In this document: piece after piece, positions 1 through 8,843 of the stretch | Layout: each line of letters begins with the position of its first letter | Numbering within the stretch: the first letter of the stretch is position 1 | Assembly (NCBI GenBank): GCA_011620845.1 | Contig: WOYJ01000081.1 | Span: 1 to 10,943, forward strand | Source: Methanobacteriaceae archaeon | GTDB taxonomy: Archaea; Methanobacteriota; Methanobacteria; Methanobacteriales; Methanobacteriaceae | Direction of reading: 5' to 3' | DNA length: 10,943 nucleotides | Program-made: the position numbers and the translations under genes | The notes under the pieces: model-generated | Database searches by the model: none | What the model saw: only the letters and a program-made list of their open reading frames with translations | Told to the model about the DNA's origin: nothing

Positions 1-188
1 CCTAATATCGCTCCGTGTATAACTCCATCCTTGATAGTTCCATCAATTATGTAACCAATAAGTACTCCACCGAATAGTATAGCCAGAGATATAGTGGTTT
101 GTTGGCCTAAAAGTTGGCCTAAAATTAGTACAGCGATTATGGCCACAGCGAAAAATATACTCACAATTAAAGGTCTCCATTCAACCAT
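1..188 (-). CDS. small membrane protein, DUF5518-like (partial at window edge)
   Basis: An open frame on the minus strand starts at ATG (186-188) and runs off the left edge after 62 codons. It begins MVEWRPLIVSIFF and has two hydrophobic stretches, about residues 7-27 and 33-48, so it is a likely integral membrane protein. The second is followed by GGVLIGYIIDG and then DGVIHGAIL. This Gly-rich membrane segment followed by a DGxxHGAI motif resembles the small DUF5518 membrane proteins common in methanogens and haloarchaea. The start is supported by GAGGATG at 197-203, about 8 nt upstream. It is divergent from the amidohydrolase. Function is unknown, and the family call is from memory of the motif only. 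Confidence 0.65.
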   Translation of the reverse strand, partial: MVEWRPLIVSIFFAVAIIAVLILGQLLGQQTTISLAILFGGVLIGYIIDGTIKDGVIHGAIL

Positions 189-330
189 AATTTTCACATC
201 CTCTGTTTAATTTACTAATAAAAATTGTTTTTAATTAGTGATTAATAATGTTTTCCTTTTAAAACAAGAAATGATGGTCATAATCATCCATATTAAAATT
301 TATGATAATTAAAAACTCAAAAAAAAACCC

Positions 331-380
331 AATATAATATAAAGAACAAAAACTTATATTTATATTTACCTGAGAGATGA
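331..380 (+). promoter_or_regulatory. promoter and RBS of the amidohydrolase gene
   Basis: An A-rich stretch leads into AATATAATAT (331-340) and a second TATA-like run, CTTATATTTATAT (353-365). With the usual archaeal spacing of about 26 nt, the first box puts transcription start near 364 and gives a leader of about 20 nt containing GAGATGA (374-380), just before the ATG at 385. The second box would give an almost leaderless transcript, so the first fits better. The rest of 189-330 is A+T-rich and must also hold the promoter of the divergent membrane protein; no other gene is seen there. Confidence 0.5.
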
Positions 381-384
381 TTCA

Positions 385-1617
385 ATGACATATTTTCTAA
401 TTCATAACGGGACTCTTATCGATGGAACAGGAAAACCACCAGTTAGTGATGCGGCCATATTAATAAGGGACGATTTTATAGAATATGTCGGTCCTGAAGA
501 TTCTTTAAAACTTCCCGGCGTTAAAATCAGGAAAGTCGATGCAGATGGAGGTTTCCTGCTTCCTGGTTTTATAGACAGTCACCTCCACCTGATGGCCAAC
601 GGGTTTCACATGGAAGACACCATGTACAATCCATTATCCCTCTTCTTCTACAAGGCCGTGGAAAATATGCGTCGCACAGTCAACGCTGGAGTGACAACCG
701 TAAGGGATGGCGGACTGGCAGATTATGGGGTGAAAATGGCCGTGGAAAAGGGTTTAATAATCGGGCCACGTATGCAGATCAGTGTTACACCCCTATCTAT
801 AACCGGGGGGCACTTTGATTTCTGGCTTAAATCAGGCTTTGACATGAAAATATCCTACCCCGGATTTCCAGACAGCATATGCGATGGGGTAGAAGACGTT
901 CGAAGGAAAGTCAGGGAAATAATGCGTGCCGGTGCAGATGTAATTAAAGTCATGGCCACAGGGGGAGTTATAAGTGCCAATGACAGCCCTGAACACCCCC
1001 AATTTTCTAAAGAAGAATTTAAAGTCATAATTGATGAAGCCCGGACCAGGGGACTTAAAATTATGGCCCACGCCCACGGTGCAGAAGGGATTAAAAATGC
1101 AGTGGAAGCAGGCATCGATTCAGTAGAACATGGAACCTACCTGGACAGGGAAGCCATAGATATGATTCTGGAAAGGGGAGTTTACCTGATCCCCACCTTA
1201 ATCACCCAAAAATACAATAGAATAAAAGCCGAATCCGGAGGCCTAGCAGAATACAGTGTTAAAGATGCTTTGAGGATCGAAAGCATCCACCGGAAAAATA
1301 TGGAAAAGGCCTACCAAGCAGGAGTAACCATGGCTATGGGCACAGACTGCGGAGTGATAGAACACGGGGTTAACCTCCAGGAACTCGGATTATTATGTGA
1401 GATAGGTATGACGCCCATGGAGGCCATCACGTCCGCAACCAAGGTGGCAGCAGAATGCCTTGGATGGCAGGATAAAATAGGTACCCTGGAAGCGGGAAAA
1501 CTGGCAGACATCGTGATAAGCAAAACAGACCCCCTCTCCGATATTAACTCACTGGGCAACCCAGATAACATTAGAATGGTATTGAAAGAGGGTAAAATAA
1601 TTAAAGATTTCTTATAA
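385..1617 (+). CDS. metal-dependent amidohydrolase (imidazolonepropionase/prolidase-like)
   Basis: This 410-residue protein is a member of the amidohydrolase superfamily (PF01979 type), cytosolic hydrolases that cut C-N bonds with one or two metal ions. The N-terminal beta-sandwich carries the family hallmark of an open 'GTLIDGTG...ILI' start. The barrel follows with metal ligands His66 and His68 (GFIDSHLHL), a likely carboxylated lysine Lys188 in GADVIKVMATGG, His229/His231 in MAHAHG, His249 in SVEHGT and the catalytic Asp321 in GTDCG. The C-terminus returns to the sandwich with GTLEAGKLADIVI. Length and motif order match the binuclear Xaa-Pro dipeptidase / imidazolonepropionase-like subgroup. 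Substrate cannot be told from sequence: dipeptides, cyclic amides or carboxylated amino acids are all possible. There is no signal peptide. It appears monocistronic, with no gene close behind on the same strand. All metal ligands are present, so it is probably active. Confidence 0.9.
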   Translation: MTYFLIHNGTLIDGTGKPPVSDAAILIRDDFIEYVGPEDSLKLPGVKIRKVDADGGFLLPGFIDSHLHLMANGFHMEDTMYNPLSLFFYKAVENMRRTVNAGVTTVRDGGLADYGVKMAVEKGLIIGPRMQISVTPLSITGGHFDFWLKSGFDMKISYPGFPDSICDGVEDVRRKVREIMRAGADVIKVMATGGVISANDSPEHPQFSKEEFKVIIDEARTRGLKIMAHAHGAEGIKNAVEAGIDSVEHGTYLDREAIDMILERGVYLIPTLITQKYNRIKAESGGLAEYSVKDALRIESIHRKNMEKAYQAGVTMAMGTDCGVIEHGVNLQELGLLCEIGMTPMEAITSATKVAAECLGWQDKIGTLEAGKLADIVISKTDPLSDINSLGNPDNIRMVLKEGKIIKDFL

Positions 1618-1699
1618 TCCAATTTATTTACCAAAAAAAAAGAACCAATGGATAACTTCTGAATAAATTTACAAATCAGGTTAATCAGTACATTTAAAT

Positions 1700-2021
1700 A
1701 GATCATATGCTTACAGTATCTTTCTCCCCAATCACATAGAGCCTCTAAAATTGGTAAAACTGATTTACCTTTCTCAGTAAGGGAATATTCTACTTTAGGA
1801 GGAACTTCTGCGTAAACTTTCCGATGAACTAATTCATCTTTTCCAATTCACGAAGCTGTTTAGTTAACATACGATAAGTGATAGAAGATGATGTCCTGCT
1901 AATTTCACCAAATCGTAATGTATCCCTTTCTTAAAGCCCAAAGTATCAGAGGCTTCTATTTACCCCCTATTTCATTGACTGCAGCGCATACCGGGCAACA
2001 GTATTCTTTAGTTTCATTCAT
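1700..2021 (-). pseudogene. decayed HxlR-family transcriptional regulator
   Basis: Read on the minus strand from ATG at 2019-2021, the frame gives MNETKEYCCPVCAAVNEIGGK, then a TAG (1956-1958) exactly where HxlR proteins have Trp in their GGKWKPLIL motif, then KPLILWALRKGYI. A one-base insertion near 1911-1922 moves the reading to RFGEISRTSSSITYRML and TKQLRELEK. A one-base loss near 1836-1843 restores the first frame for ELVHRKVYAEVPPKVEYSL, TEKGKSVLPILEAL and CDWGERYC. Together this is a nearly full HxlR winged-helix domain, including the leading Cys that many members use for redox or electrophile sensing. HxlR proteins are small dimeric DNA-binding repressors or activators. Three lesions make it a pseudogene unless the two shifts are sequence errors; the stop is a separate event. 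It is divergent from the copper ATPase gene. Confidence 0.9.
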
Positions 2022-2054
2022 AAAATCCACATCAAAATATTGATTTAGGGGCTG

Positions 2055-2073
2055 GTACAGAATAGTGTACTAT
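2055..2073. promoter_or_regulatory. overlapping dyads upstream of the HxlR relic (candidate operator)
   Basis: Two overlapping inverted repeats lie 34 bp from the relic's start codon: GTACA-6-TGTAC (2055-2070) and ATAGT-GT-ACTAT (2062-2073). Known HxlR-family sites are short dyads of this general kind next to the regulator's own gene. The site therefore fits an ancestral autoregulatory operator. Binding is inferred only. Confidence 0.4.
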
Positions 2074-2113
2074 GTAACTTCTTCTTCTCTACTCTGTTTA
2101 AATATTAATTAAG

Positions 2114-2125
2114 TTATTATATAGA
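2114..2125 (+). promoter_or_regulatory. TATA box of the copper ATPase gene
   Basis: TTATTATATAGA is the best TATA-like element upstream of the ATPase gene. Standard archaeal spacing would place transcription start near 2146 and give a leader of about 78 nt. Two dyads sit at and just after that predicted start. Confidence 0.5.
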
Positions 2126-2143
2126 TTTAGGTGGGCATAAAAA

Positions 2144-2179
2144 TTGTATTACAAAATTAAAAATTCAATGTGAATTTTT
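2144..2179. promoter_or_regulatory. paired palindromes at the predicted copper ATPase transcription start (candidate operators)
   Basis: TTGTA-T-TACAA (2144-2154) is followed five bases later by AAAAATTCA-ATG-TGAATTTTT (2159-2179), a perfect 9-bp inverted repeat with a 3-nt centre. Repressor sites at or just after the start are a common archaeal arrangement. The ATTCA/TGAAT core is reminiscent of ArsR/SmtB-type operators, which often control metal-efflux ATPases. The binding protein is not in the window, unless the decayed HxlR protein once did it. Confidence 0.45.
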
Positions 2180-2223
2180 TTATCGAGGGTAGATTTTTTT
2201 CTGAAGGTTAAAGAGGCTATCTA

Positions 2224-4671
2224 ATGGTAAATCCATCCAAAAAAAAGGCAAAAATAAAGATTTCAGGAATGAACTGTGCTTCCTGTGCGCTTAACGTTGA
2301 AAAATCACTCAACAACCTGGAAGGTGTAGAAGAAGCTCAGGTGAACCTGAACACAGAAGAAGCAGATGTAAATTACGACCCGGAGAAATTAAATTTACGG
2401 GAACTGGAAAATGCCGTAGAAAAAGCAGGTTATGGTGTTGTAAACGAAAAAGTAACCATCAAAGTGGGCGGCATGAGCTGCGCTATGTGTGTGAAGGCCA
2501 TAGAAGATGTTTTGGGTAAATTAGATGGAATAAGCCAGGTGAACGTTAACCTGGCATCAGAAAAGGCCTATGTGACTTATAATCCTAAAGTCACCACCAT
2601 ACAGGATATGAGGGAAGCCATAGAAGATCTAGGATACCAGTATCTGGGGATAGAAGGGGAGGAAACAGAGGACCTTGAAGAAAAACTTAGAAAAGAGGAT
2701 TTAAAGGGAAAAAAGAACAGGTTTATAGTTGGTTTTGCCGTATCAATTCCCCTCTTATTCCTGATGTATTCTAATGTGATGTTACCCATCCCCATGCCCT
2801 ACTTCATGCTTATTGTAACTGTAATCCCCTTCATCTATGTGAGCTATCCCATATTCATAGCAGCCTCCAGAGCGCTTAGAAACGGCTTGTTGGATATGGA
2901 TGTGATGTATGCCATGGGTATCGGAGTGGCATTCATTTCAAGTATCCTGGGCACCTTCCAGGTTGTGCTCACACCAGAATTCATGTTTTATGAGACTGCA
3001 TTAATGCTGGCGGCATTCCTCATGTTGGGGCGGTACTTGGAAGCCCGGGCCAAGGGCAACACCTCAACTGCGATAAAGAAACTCGTTGGGATGCAGCCGA
3101 AAACAGCCACCGTAATCCGCAACGACCAGGAACTGGAAGTCAAGATCGAAGAAGTAGAAACCGGTGACCTGGCACTGGTTAAGCCTGGTGAGAAAATCCC
3201 GGCAGATGGGTTAGTGGAAGAGGGTGAAAGCTACGTTGATGAATCAGCCATCACCGGAGAACCCGTACCTGTCCATAAAACCCCGGGAGAAAATGTGGTG
3301 GGCGGGACCATTAACCAGAATGGTGTGCTGAAATTCAGGGCAACAAGGATAGGTAAAGACACGGTCCTGGCCCAGATCATAAAACTTGTGGAAGTTGCCC
3401 AGGGCTCCAAACCACCGGTGCAGAGAATCGCTGACCGGGCAGTGACTTATTTCATCCCCACCATCCTTACAATCGCATTAATCTCCTTTATAGTGTGGTA
3501 TTTTATACTGGGAAGCACCCTGCTTTTCGGACTTACCGTACTTATCTCCATATTGGTGGTGGCTTGTCCCTGTGCTTTAGGCCTGGCTACCCCCACCGCA
3601 GTTACGGTGGGCATTGGTCGGGGTGCAGAACTGGGGGTGTTGGTAAAAAATGGTGAAGCACTGGAGGTATCAGAAAAAATAACCACAGTCCTGTTCGATA
3701 AAACAGGAACTCTTACCAAGGGAAAACCAGAGGTAACTGATGTAGTGGGCAATGATCTAATGGCAAATGAAACAGACCAAAACATCCTCTTAAAACTAGC
3801 GGCCAGTGTAGAAAAAAACTCTGAACATCCCCTGGCAGAAGCCGTGGTAAAGAAGGCAGAGTCAGAGGGAATAGAACTTATAAAGACCAGTGAATTTACC
3901 AGTTTTGGTGGTAAAGGTGTGAAAGCCACCCTAAATGATGAAGGGGTAATAATCGGAAACAGACTGTTTTTTGAAGAAAACAGCATCCAACTGACGCCGG
4001 AAGTCCAGGAAAACCTGTTGAAACTGGAAGGAGAAGGTAAAACAGCCGTAATAATAGGGTCCAACCATAAAGTTTTAGGATTAATTGCCGTGGCAGATAC
4101 ACTGAAAGACACCACCAAAAAGGCCTTACAGGAGTTAAGGAAAATGAACCTCCAAGTGGCCATGATCACCGGTGACAACGCCCGAACCGCAGAAGCCATA
4201 GCCAAGCAAATAGGGATAGGAAAGGTTATAAGCGAGGTTTTACCCCAGGATAAGGCTGCTGAGGTAAAGAAACTGCAGGATAAAGGTGAGATTGTGGCTT
4301 TTGTAGGGGATGGTATCAACGATGCCCCTGCCCTGGCCCAGGCAGATGTGGGTATAGCCATTGGAAGCGGTACAGATGTGGCAATAGAAAGCGGGGATAT
4401 AGTGCTTATAAAGGATGATCTGCTTGATTCTGTAGCTGGTGTGCAGCTTTCTAAGAAAGTGATGGGCCGTATAAAACAGAATTTATTCTGGGCCTTCGCC
4501 TACAACGTGGTGCTTATCCCGGTGGCGGCGGGTGTTCTTTACGCCCCATTTGGAATAACTTTCCGACCGGAATATGCAGGACTGGCCATGGCATTGAGCT
4601 CAGTGACTGTGGTTAGCCTTTCCCTGATGCTTAAAAGATATCTCCCACCGGCTAAATTGTTGAATAAATAA
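2224..4671 (+). CDS. copA: Cu+-exporting P1B-type ATPase
   Basis: This 815-residue membrane pump couples ATP hydrolysis to export of Cu+ (possibly Ag+) across the cytoplasmic membrane. Two N-terminal heavy-metal-associated domains carry GMNCASC (Cys18, Cys21) and GMSCAMC (Cys86, Cys89). The membrane part has helices at roughly 166-186, 190-212, 225-245, 252-272, 405-425 and 432-460, the last with the transport motif Cys448-Pro-Cys450. Two more follow the catalytic part: the first carries Tyr760-Asn761 and the second Met789 with Ser792-Ser793, the residue set of the Cu+ class (P1B-1). The actuator has TGE (344-346). The catalytic part has DKTGTLT with phosphorylated Asp492, the nucleotide-binding His535-Pro536, and GDGIND (695-700). 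The start is supported by GAGG at 2213-2216, 7 nt upstream. The YHS gene follows after 41 nt, which suggests co-transcription. Likely copper-induced through the dyads upstream. All key residues are present. Confidence 0.96.
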   Translation: MVNPSKKKAKIKISGMNCASCALNVEKSLNNLEGVEEAQVNLNTEEADVNYDPEKLNLRELENAVEKAGYGVVNEKVTIKVGGMSCAMCVKAIEDVLGKLDGISQVNVNLASEKAYVTYNPKVTTIQDMREAIEDLGYQYLGIEGEETEDLEEKLRKEDLKGKKNRFIVGFAVSIPLLFLMYSNVMLPIPMPYFMLIVTVIPFIYVSYPIFIAASRALRNGLLDMDVMYAMGIGVAFISSILGTFQVVLTPEFMFYETALMLAAFLMLGRYLEARAKGNTSTAIKKLVGMQPKTATVIRNDQELEVKIEEVETGDLALVKPGEKIPADGLVEEGESYVDESAITGEPVPVHKTPGENVVGGTINQNGVLKFRATRIGKDTVLAQIIKLVEVAQGSKPPVQRIADRAVTYFIPTILTIALISFIVWYFILGSTLLFGLTVLISILVVACPCALGLATPTAVTVGIGRGAELGVLVKNGEALEVSEKITTVLFDKTGTLTKGKPEVTDVVGNDLMANETDQNILLKLAASVEKNSEHPLAEAVVKKAESEGIELIKTSEFTSFGGKGVKATLNDEGVIIGNRLFFEENSIQLTPEVQENLLKLEGEGKTAVIIGSNHKVLGLIAVADTLKDTTKKALQELRKMNLQVAMITGDNARTAEAIAKQIGIGKVISEVLPQDKAAEVKKLQDKGEIVAFVGDGINDAPALAQADVGIAIGSGTDVAIESGDIVLIKDDLLDSVAGVQLSKKVMGRIKQNLFWAFAYNVVLIPVAAGVLYAPFGITFRPEYAGLAMALSSVTVVSLSLMLKRYLPPAKLLNK

Positions 4672-4712
4672 TTTTAAAATCCAGTAGGAACAAAAAATTA
4701 AGTGGTGATAGA

Positions 4713-4862
4713 ATGGCAGTAGATCCCATATGTAAAATGGAAGTAGATGAGAGCGAAGCCAAATGGGTAAGCTCTTATAAAGGAAGAAAATACTATTTCT
4801 GTGCTCCGGGTTGTTTGAAGGAGTTTGAAAAAAATCCGGAAAAATACGCGGAGAAGGATTAA
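4713..4862 (+). CDS. YHS-domain small metal-binding protein
   Basis: This 49-residue protein is one complete YHS domain (PF04945 type, related to TRASH metal-binding motifs). It begins AVDPICKMEVDE and contains YKGRKYYFCAPGC followed by LKEFEKNPEKY, the family core. Cys7, Cys30 and Cys34 are the likely metal ligands. Many relatives have CGM where this has CKM. YHS domains are often fused to, or encoded beside, copper P-type ATPases, and are thought to bind or deliver copper. The gene lies 41 nt after the ATPase stop on the same strand, with GGTGA (4704-4708) just upstream, so both are probably on one transcript. It is cytosolic, with no signal peptide or membrane segment. The role as a copper chaperone or buffer is inferred from context. 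Confidence 0.88.
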   Translation: MAVDPICKMEVDESEAKWVSSYKGRKYYFCAPGCLKEFEKNPEKYAEKD

Positions 4863-4963
4863 AGAGCAAACGTTAAATAACGGCCATTTGAAAATTCAGT
4901 TATAACTACCAAAAAACTAAAGGGAAGAATGGACGATGGCATTATTTGACGATATAAAAAAAG

Positions 4964-5089
4964 ATGGCTAAAAAAGAACCGGACAAACAACTTAAAGATC
5001 CTGACGATAAAAAAAATGCAGGAGACCTGTTTAAAAAGGAATTTAAGAAAAAGACTAAGAAGGAATTTAAAAAGACCATTAAATTCTAA
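4964..5089 (+). CDS. tiny lysine-rich protein, possibly a frameshifted gene starting at 4936
   Basis: The frame from ATG 4964 encodes 41 residues, 16 of them Lys, with a repeated KKEFKK near the C-terminus and no Cys or His. The better-placed start is ATG 4936, preceded by AGGGAAG (4921-4927), but that frame reads MALFDDIKKDG and stops at 4969-4971. Removing one A from the seven-A run (4956-4962) would join both into a single 50-residue protein reading MALFDDIKKMAKKEPDKQ and onward. The gene is therefore either broken, mis-sequenced in the homopolymer, or expressed by slippage. It lies 73-101 nt after the YHS gene on the same strand and could belong to the copper transcript. I do not recognise a family. 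A basic, probably nucleic-acid or membrane-surface binding peptide is all the composition suggests. Confidence 0.45.
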   Translation: MAKKEPDKQLKDPDDKKNAGDLFKKEFKKKTKKEFKKTIKF

Positions 5090-5104
5090 TTCTTTTCCCT
5101 TATT
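5090..5104 (+). terminator. T-rich terminator after the copper cluster
   Basis: Directly after the small basic ORF, the plus strand is pyrimidine-rich (TTCTTTTCCCTTATTTC), as at archaeal U-tract terminators. It lies between convergent genes (the copper cluster and lysS). No hairpin is seen. Confidence 0.35.
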
Positions 5105-5148
5105 TCTATTCAGTTATGAATATTAATTACTAGCTTGTAACTAAATCA

Positions 5149-6732
<1,584 letters not shown>

Positions 6733-6738
6733 TTCAAT

Positions 6739-6743
6739 TCACC
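6739..6743 (-). promoter_or_regulatory. ribosome binding site fixing the TTG start of lysS
   Basis: The minus strand reads GGTGA, then six bases, then TTG. A second TTG inside this spacer (6735-6737) is in another frame, and no in-frame ATG competes nearby, so the TTG at 6730-6732 is the likely start. Confidence 0.75.
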
Positions 6744-6797
6744 TTCTGTTAAAAATAAAAAATGGAGTATTAAATAATTTTTGTATACTAATTGATT

Positions 6798-6810
6798 TTT
6801 TTATAAAAAT
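6798..6810 (-). promoter_or_regulatory. TATA box of lysS
   Basis: ATTTTTATAAA on the minus strand would set transcription start near 6775 and give a leader of about 45 nt. It sits only a few bases from the U-tract that follows thiC, so the thiC end and lysS promoter are packed together. Confidence 0.45.
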
Positions 6811-6818
6811 AAATGAAT

Positions 6819-6830
6819 AAAAAAATGGGG
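6819..6830 (-). terminator. U-tract terminator after thiC
   Basis: About 35 nt after the thiC stop, the minus strand reads CCCC-A-TTTTTTT, a typical archaeal oligo-T termination signal. An eight-T-like run is not present before it except for short A+T tracts. Confidence 0.45.
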
Positions 6831-6864
6831 ATAATATAAATTTCCATTTAAATAGATGTTTTTT

Positions 6865-8163
<1,299 letters not shown>

Positions 8164-8167
8164 TGAA

Positions 8168-8173
8168 CTCACC
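8168..8173 (-). promoter_or_regulatory. ribosome binding site deciding the thiC start
   Basis: The minus strand reads ATG GTGAG TTCA ATG. GGTGAG overlaps the first ATG and is four bases before the second, so translation should begin at 8163, making the protein four residues shorter than the longest frame. Confidence 0.75.
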
Positions 8174-8260
8174 ATGCTTTTGATAGCTTAAAATTGTTGT
8201 TATACTACACATTAAAATTATAGCTATTCCATGTTCTTAATAGAATAAGTCTCTGCACTG

Positions 8261-8271
8261 AACAATATAAG
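8261..8271 (-). promoter_or_regulatory. TATA box of thiC
   Basis: CTTATATTGTT on the minus strand is the best TATA-like element. It predicts a start near 8240 and a leader of about 75 nt. That leader holds ATAGCT (8183-8188) and its inverse AGCTAT (8222-8227), plus two copies of TTAAAATT (8188-8195 and 8212-8219). No TPP-riboswitch core is visible. From 8272 to 8422 I see no gene or clear signal. Confidence 0.4.
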
Positions 8272-8422
8272 AGTTTTTAATTGGATACGATTAACTTCGT
8301 ATTTCTTCTGATTTTACAACCACGGTATTTAGAATCATAAATTCAAAAATTGTCCGAAATTCTTTGTTGCTATTTATAAACCATGAATTTTAATGCTTAA
8401 TAAATATTTTAATGCTGATATA

Positions 8423-8462
8423 ACCAGGTACAGATTATCTGGTCAAAACATTTATATATACC
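8423..8462 (+). promoter_or_regulatory. strong-looking promoter with upstream dyad
   Basis: ATTTATATATACC (8450-8462) is the best match to an archaeal TATA box in the window. Just upstream is the inverted repeat ACCAGGTA-CAGAT-TATCTGGT (8423-8443), eight pairs with one G-T mismatch. This position suits an activator or repressor site next to the BRE/TATA. Transcription would start near 8483 and enter only the radical SAM relic. Confidence 0.5.
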
Positions 8463-8500
8463 TTTAAGAAAGTTTAGTTATCAATTTTTATTATATTTAA

Positions 8501-8725
8501 TTCTCATTGTATTTTTCCTTAATCGGTGATAACCATTACTCGATAAATGTGGGTGATGCCTTGTTTTCGGATATGATGGAATGTTCACTGGAAGAACTTC
8601 GAAAAATCCAGAGCACTGCTTTTCGTAAGTTCTACCTTCGTCCAAGATATATTTTACGTCATACATAGATGGATGGCCCTATGCTTCTGAAGACCATTGC
8701 TGGTGTCATCAGAAGATTGGTATAA
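8501..8725 (+). pseudogene. C-terminal relic of a radical SAM protein
   Basis: A plus-strand frame opens after a TAA at 8498-8500 and reads FSLYFSLIGDNHYSINVG, DALFSDMMECSLEELRKIQ and STAFRKFYLRPRYILRH. A TAG (8666-8668) follows, and the same frame continues as MDGPMLLKTIAGVIRRLV to TAA at 8723-8725. The pattern of a short acidic EEL helix followed by A-F-R-K-F-Y-L-R-P-R-Y-I-L is the characteristic C-terminus of B12-binding/BchE-type radical SAM proteins. The cobalamin domain and CxxxCxxC cluster motif are entirely missing, and an internal stop interrupts what remains, so this is a dead fragment. A short open frame on the opposite strand (8481-8666) shows no family features. An intact promoter lies 40-50 nt upstream. 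Family assignment is by pattern memory. Confidence 0.75.
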
Positions 8726-8764
8726 ACATATTTGGACTTAAATAAAGTTGCAGGGAAATTAAAT

Positions 8765-8791
8765 AAAAAAAAAATTAATAAACAAAAAAAA
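8765..8791 (-). terminator. double U-tract terminator after pfkB gene
   Basis: The minus strand downstream of the kinase stop has a run of eight T (8784-8791) and then ten T (8765-8774), typical of multi-tract archaeal termination. The stretch 8726-8843 holds no gene. Confidence 0.55.
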
Positions 8792-8843
8792 TTTAAATAT
8801 AAACTGAACATTGATTAAGAAGGGTTTCAGGCAATAAAACGCA

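Noticed and set aside
265..290. ATGAT-7-ATCAT dyad between the membrane protein and the amidohydrolase
   Set aside because: The arms are only five bases with a seven-base gap in A+T-rich DNA, and there is no link to a regulator, so chance is a sufficient explanation.
2159..2179. Perfect inverted repeat followed by T-run read as an intrinsic terminator
   Set aside because: The stem is almost all A-T and lies between a TATA box and the ATPase start, so an operator is more likely than a terminator.
3447..4361. Long open frame of about 300 codons on the minus strand inside the copper ATPase gene
   Set aside because: It is fully antisense to a well-conserved coding region, has Ser/Pro-rich low-specificity composition and no ribosome binding site or family motif; it is a shadow of codon use.
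8164..8480. TPP riboswitch upstream of thiC
   Set aside because: No CTGAGA-type or other conserved thi-box core can be found on the minus strand of this leader.
8481..8666. Minus-strand 61-codon frame opposite the radical SAM relic
   Set aside because: The peptide has no recognisable features, while the plus strand shows the family's C-terminal pattern; the promoter is also on the plus strand.
8760..8800. Poly-A rich stretch as a repeat or origin element
   Set aside because: The runs are best explained as U-tract terminators of the minus-strand kinase gene; no iterated motif longer than the homopolymers is seen.
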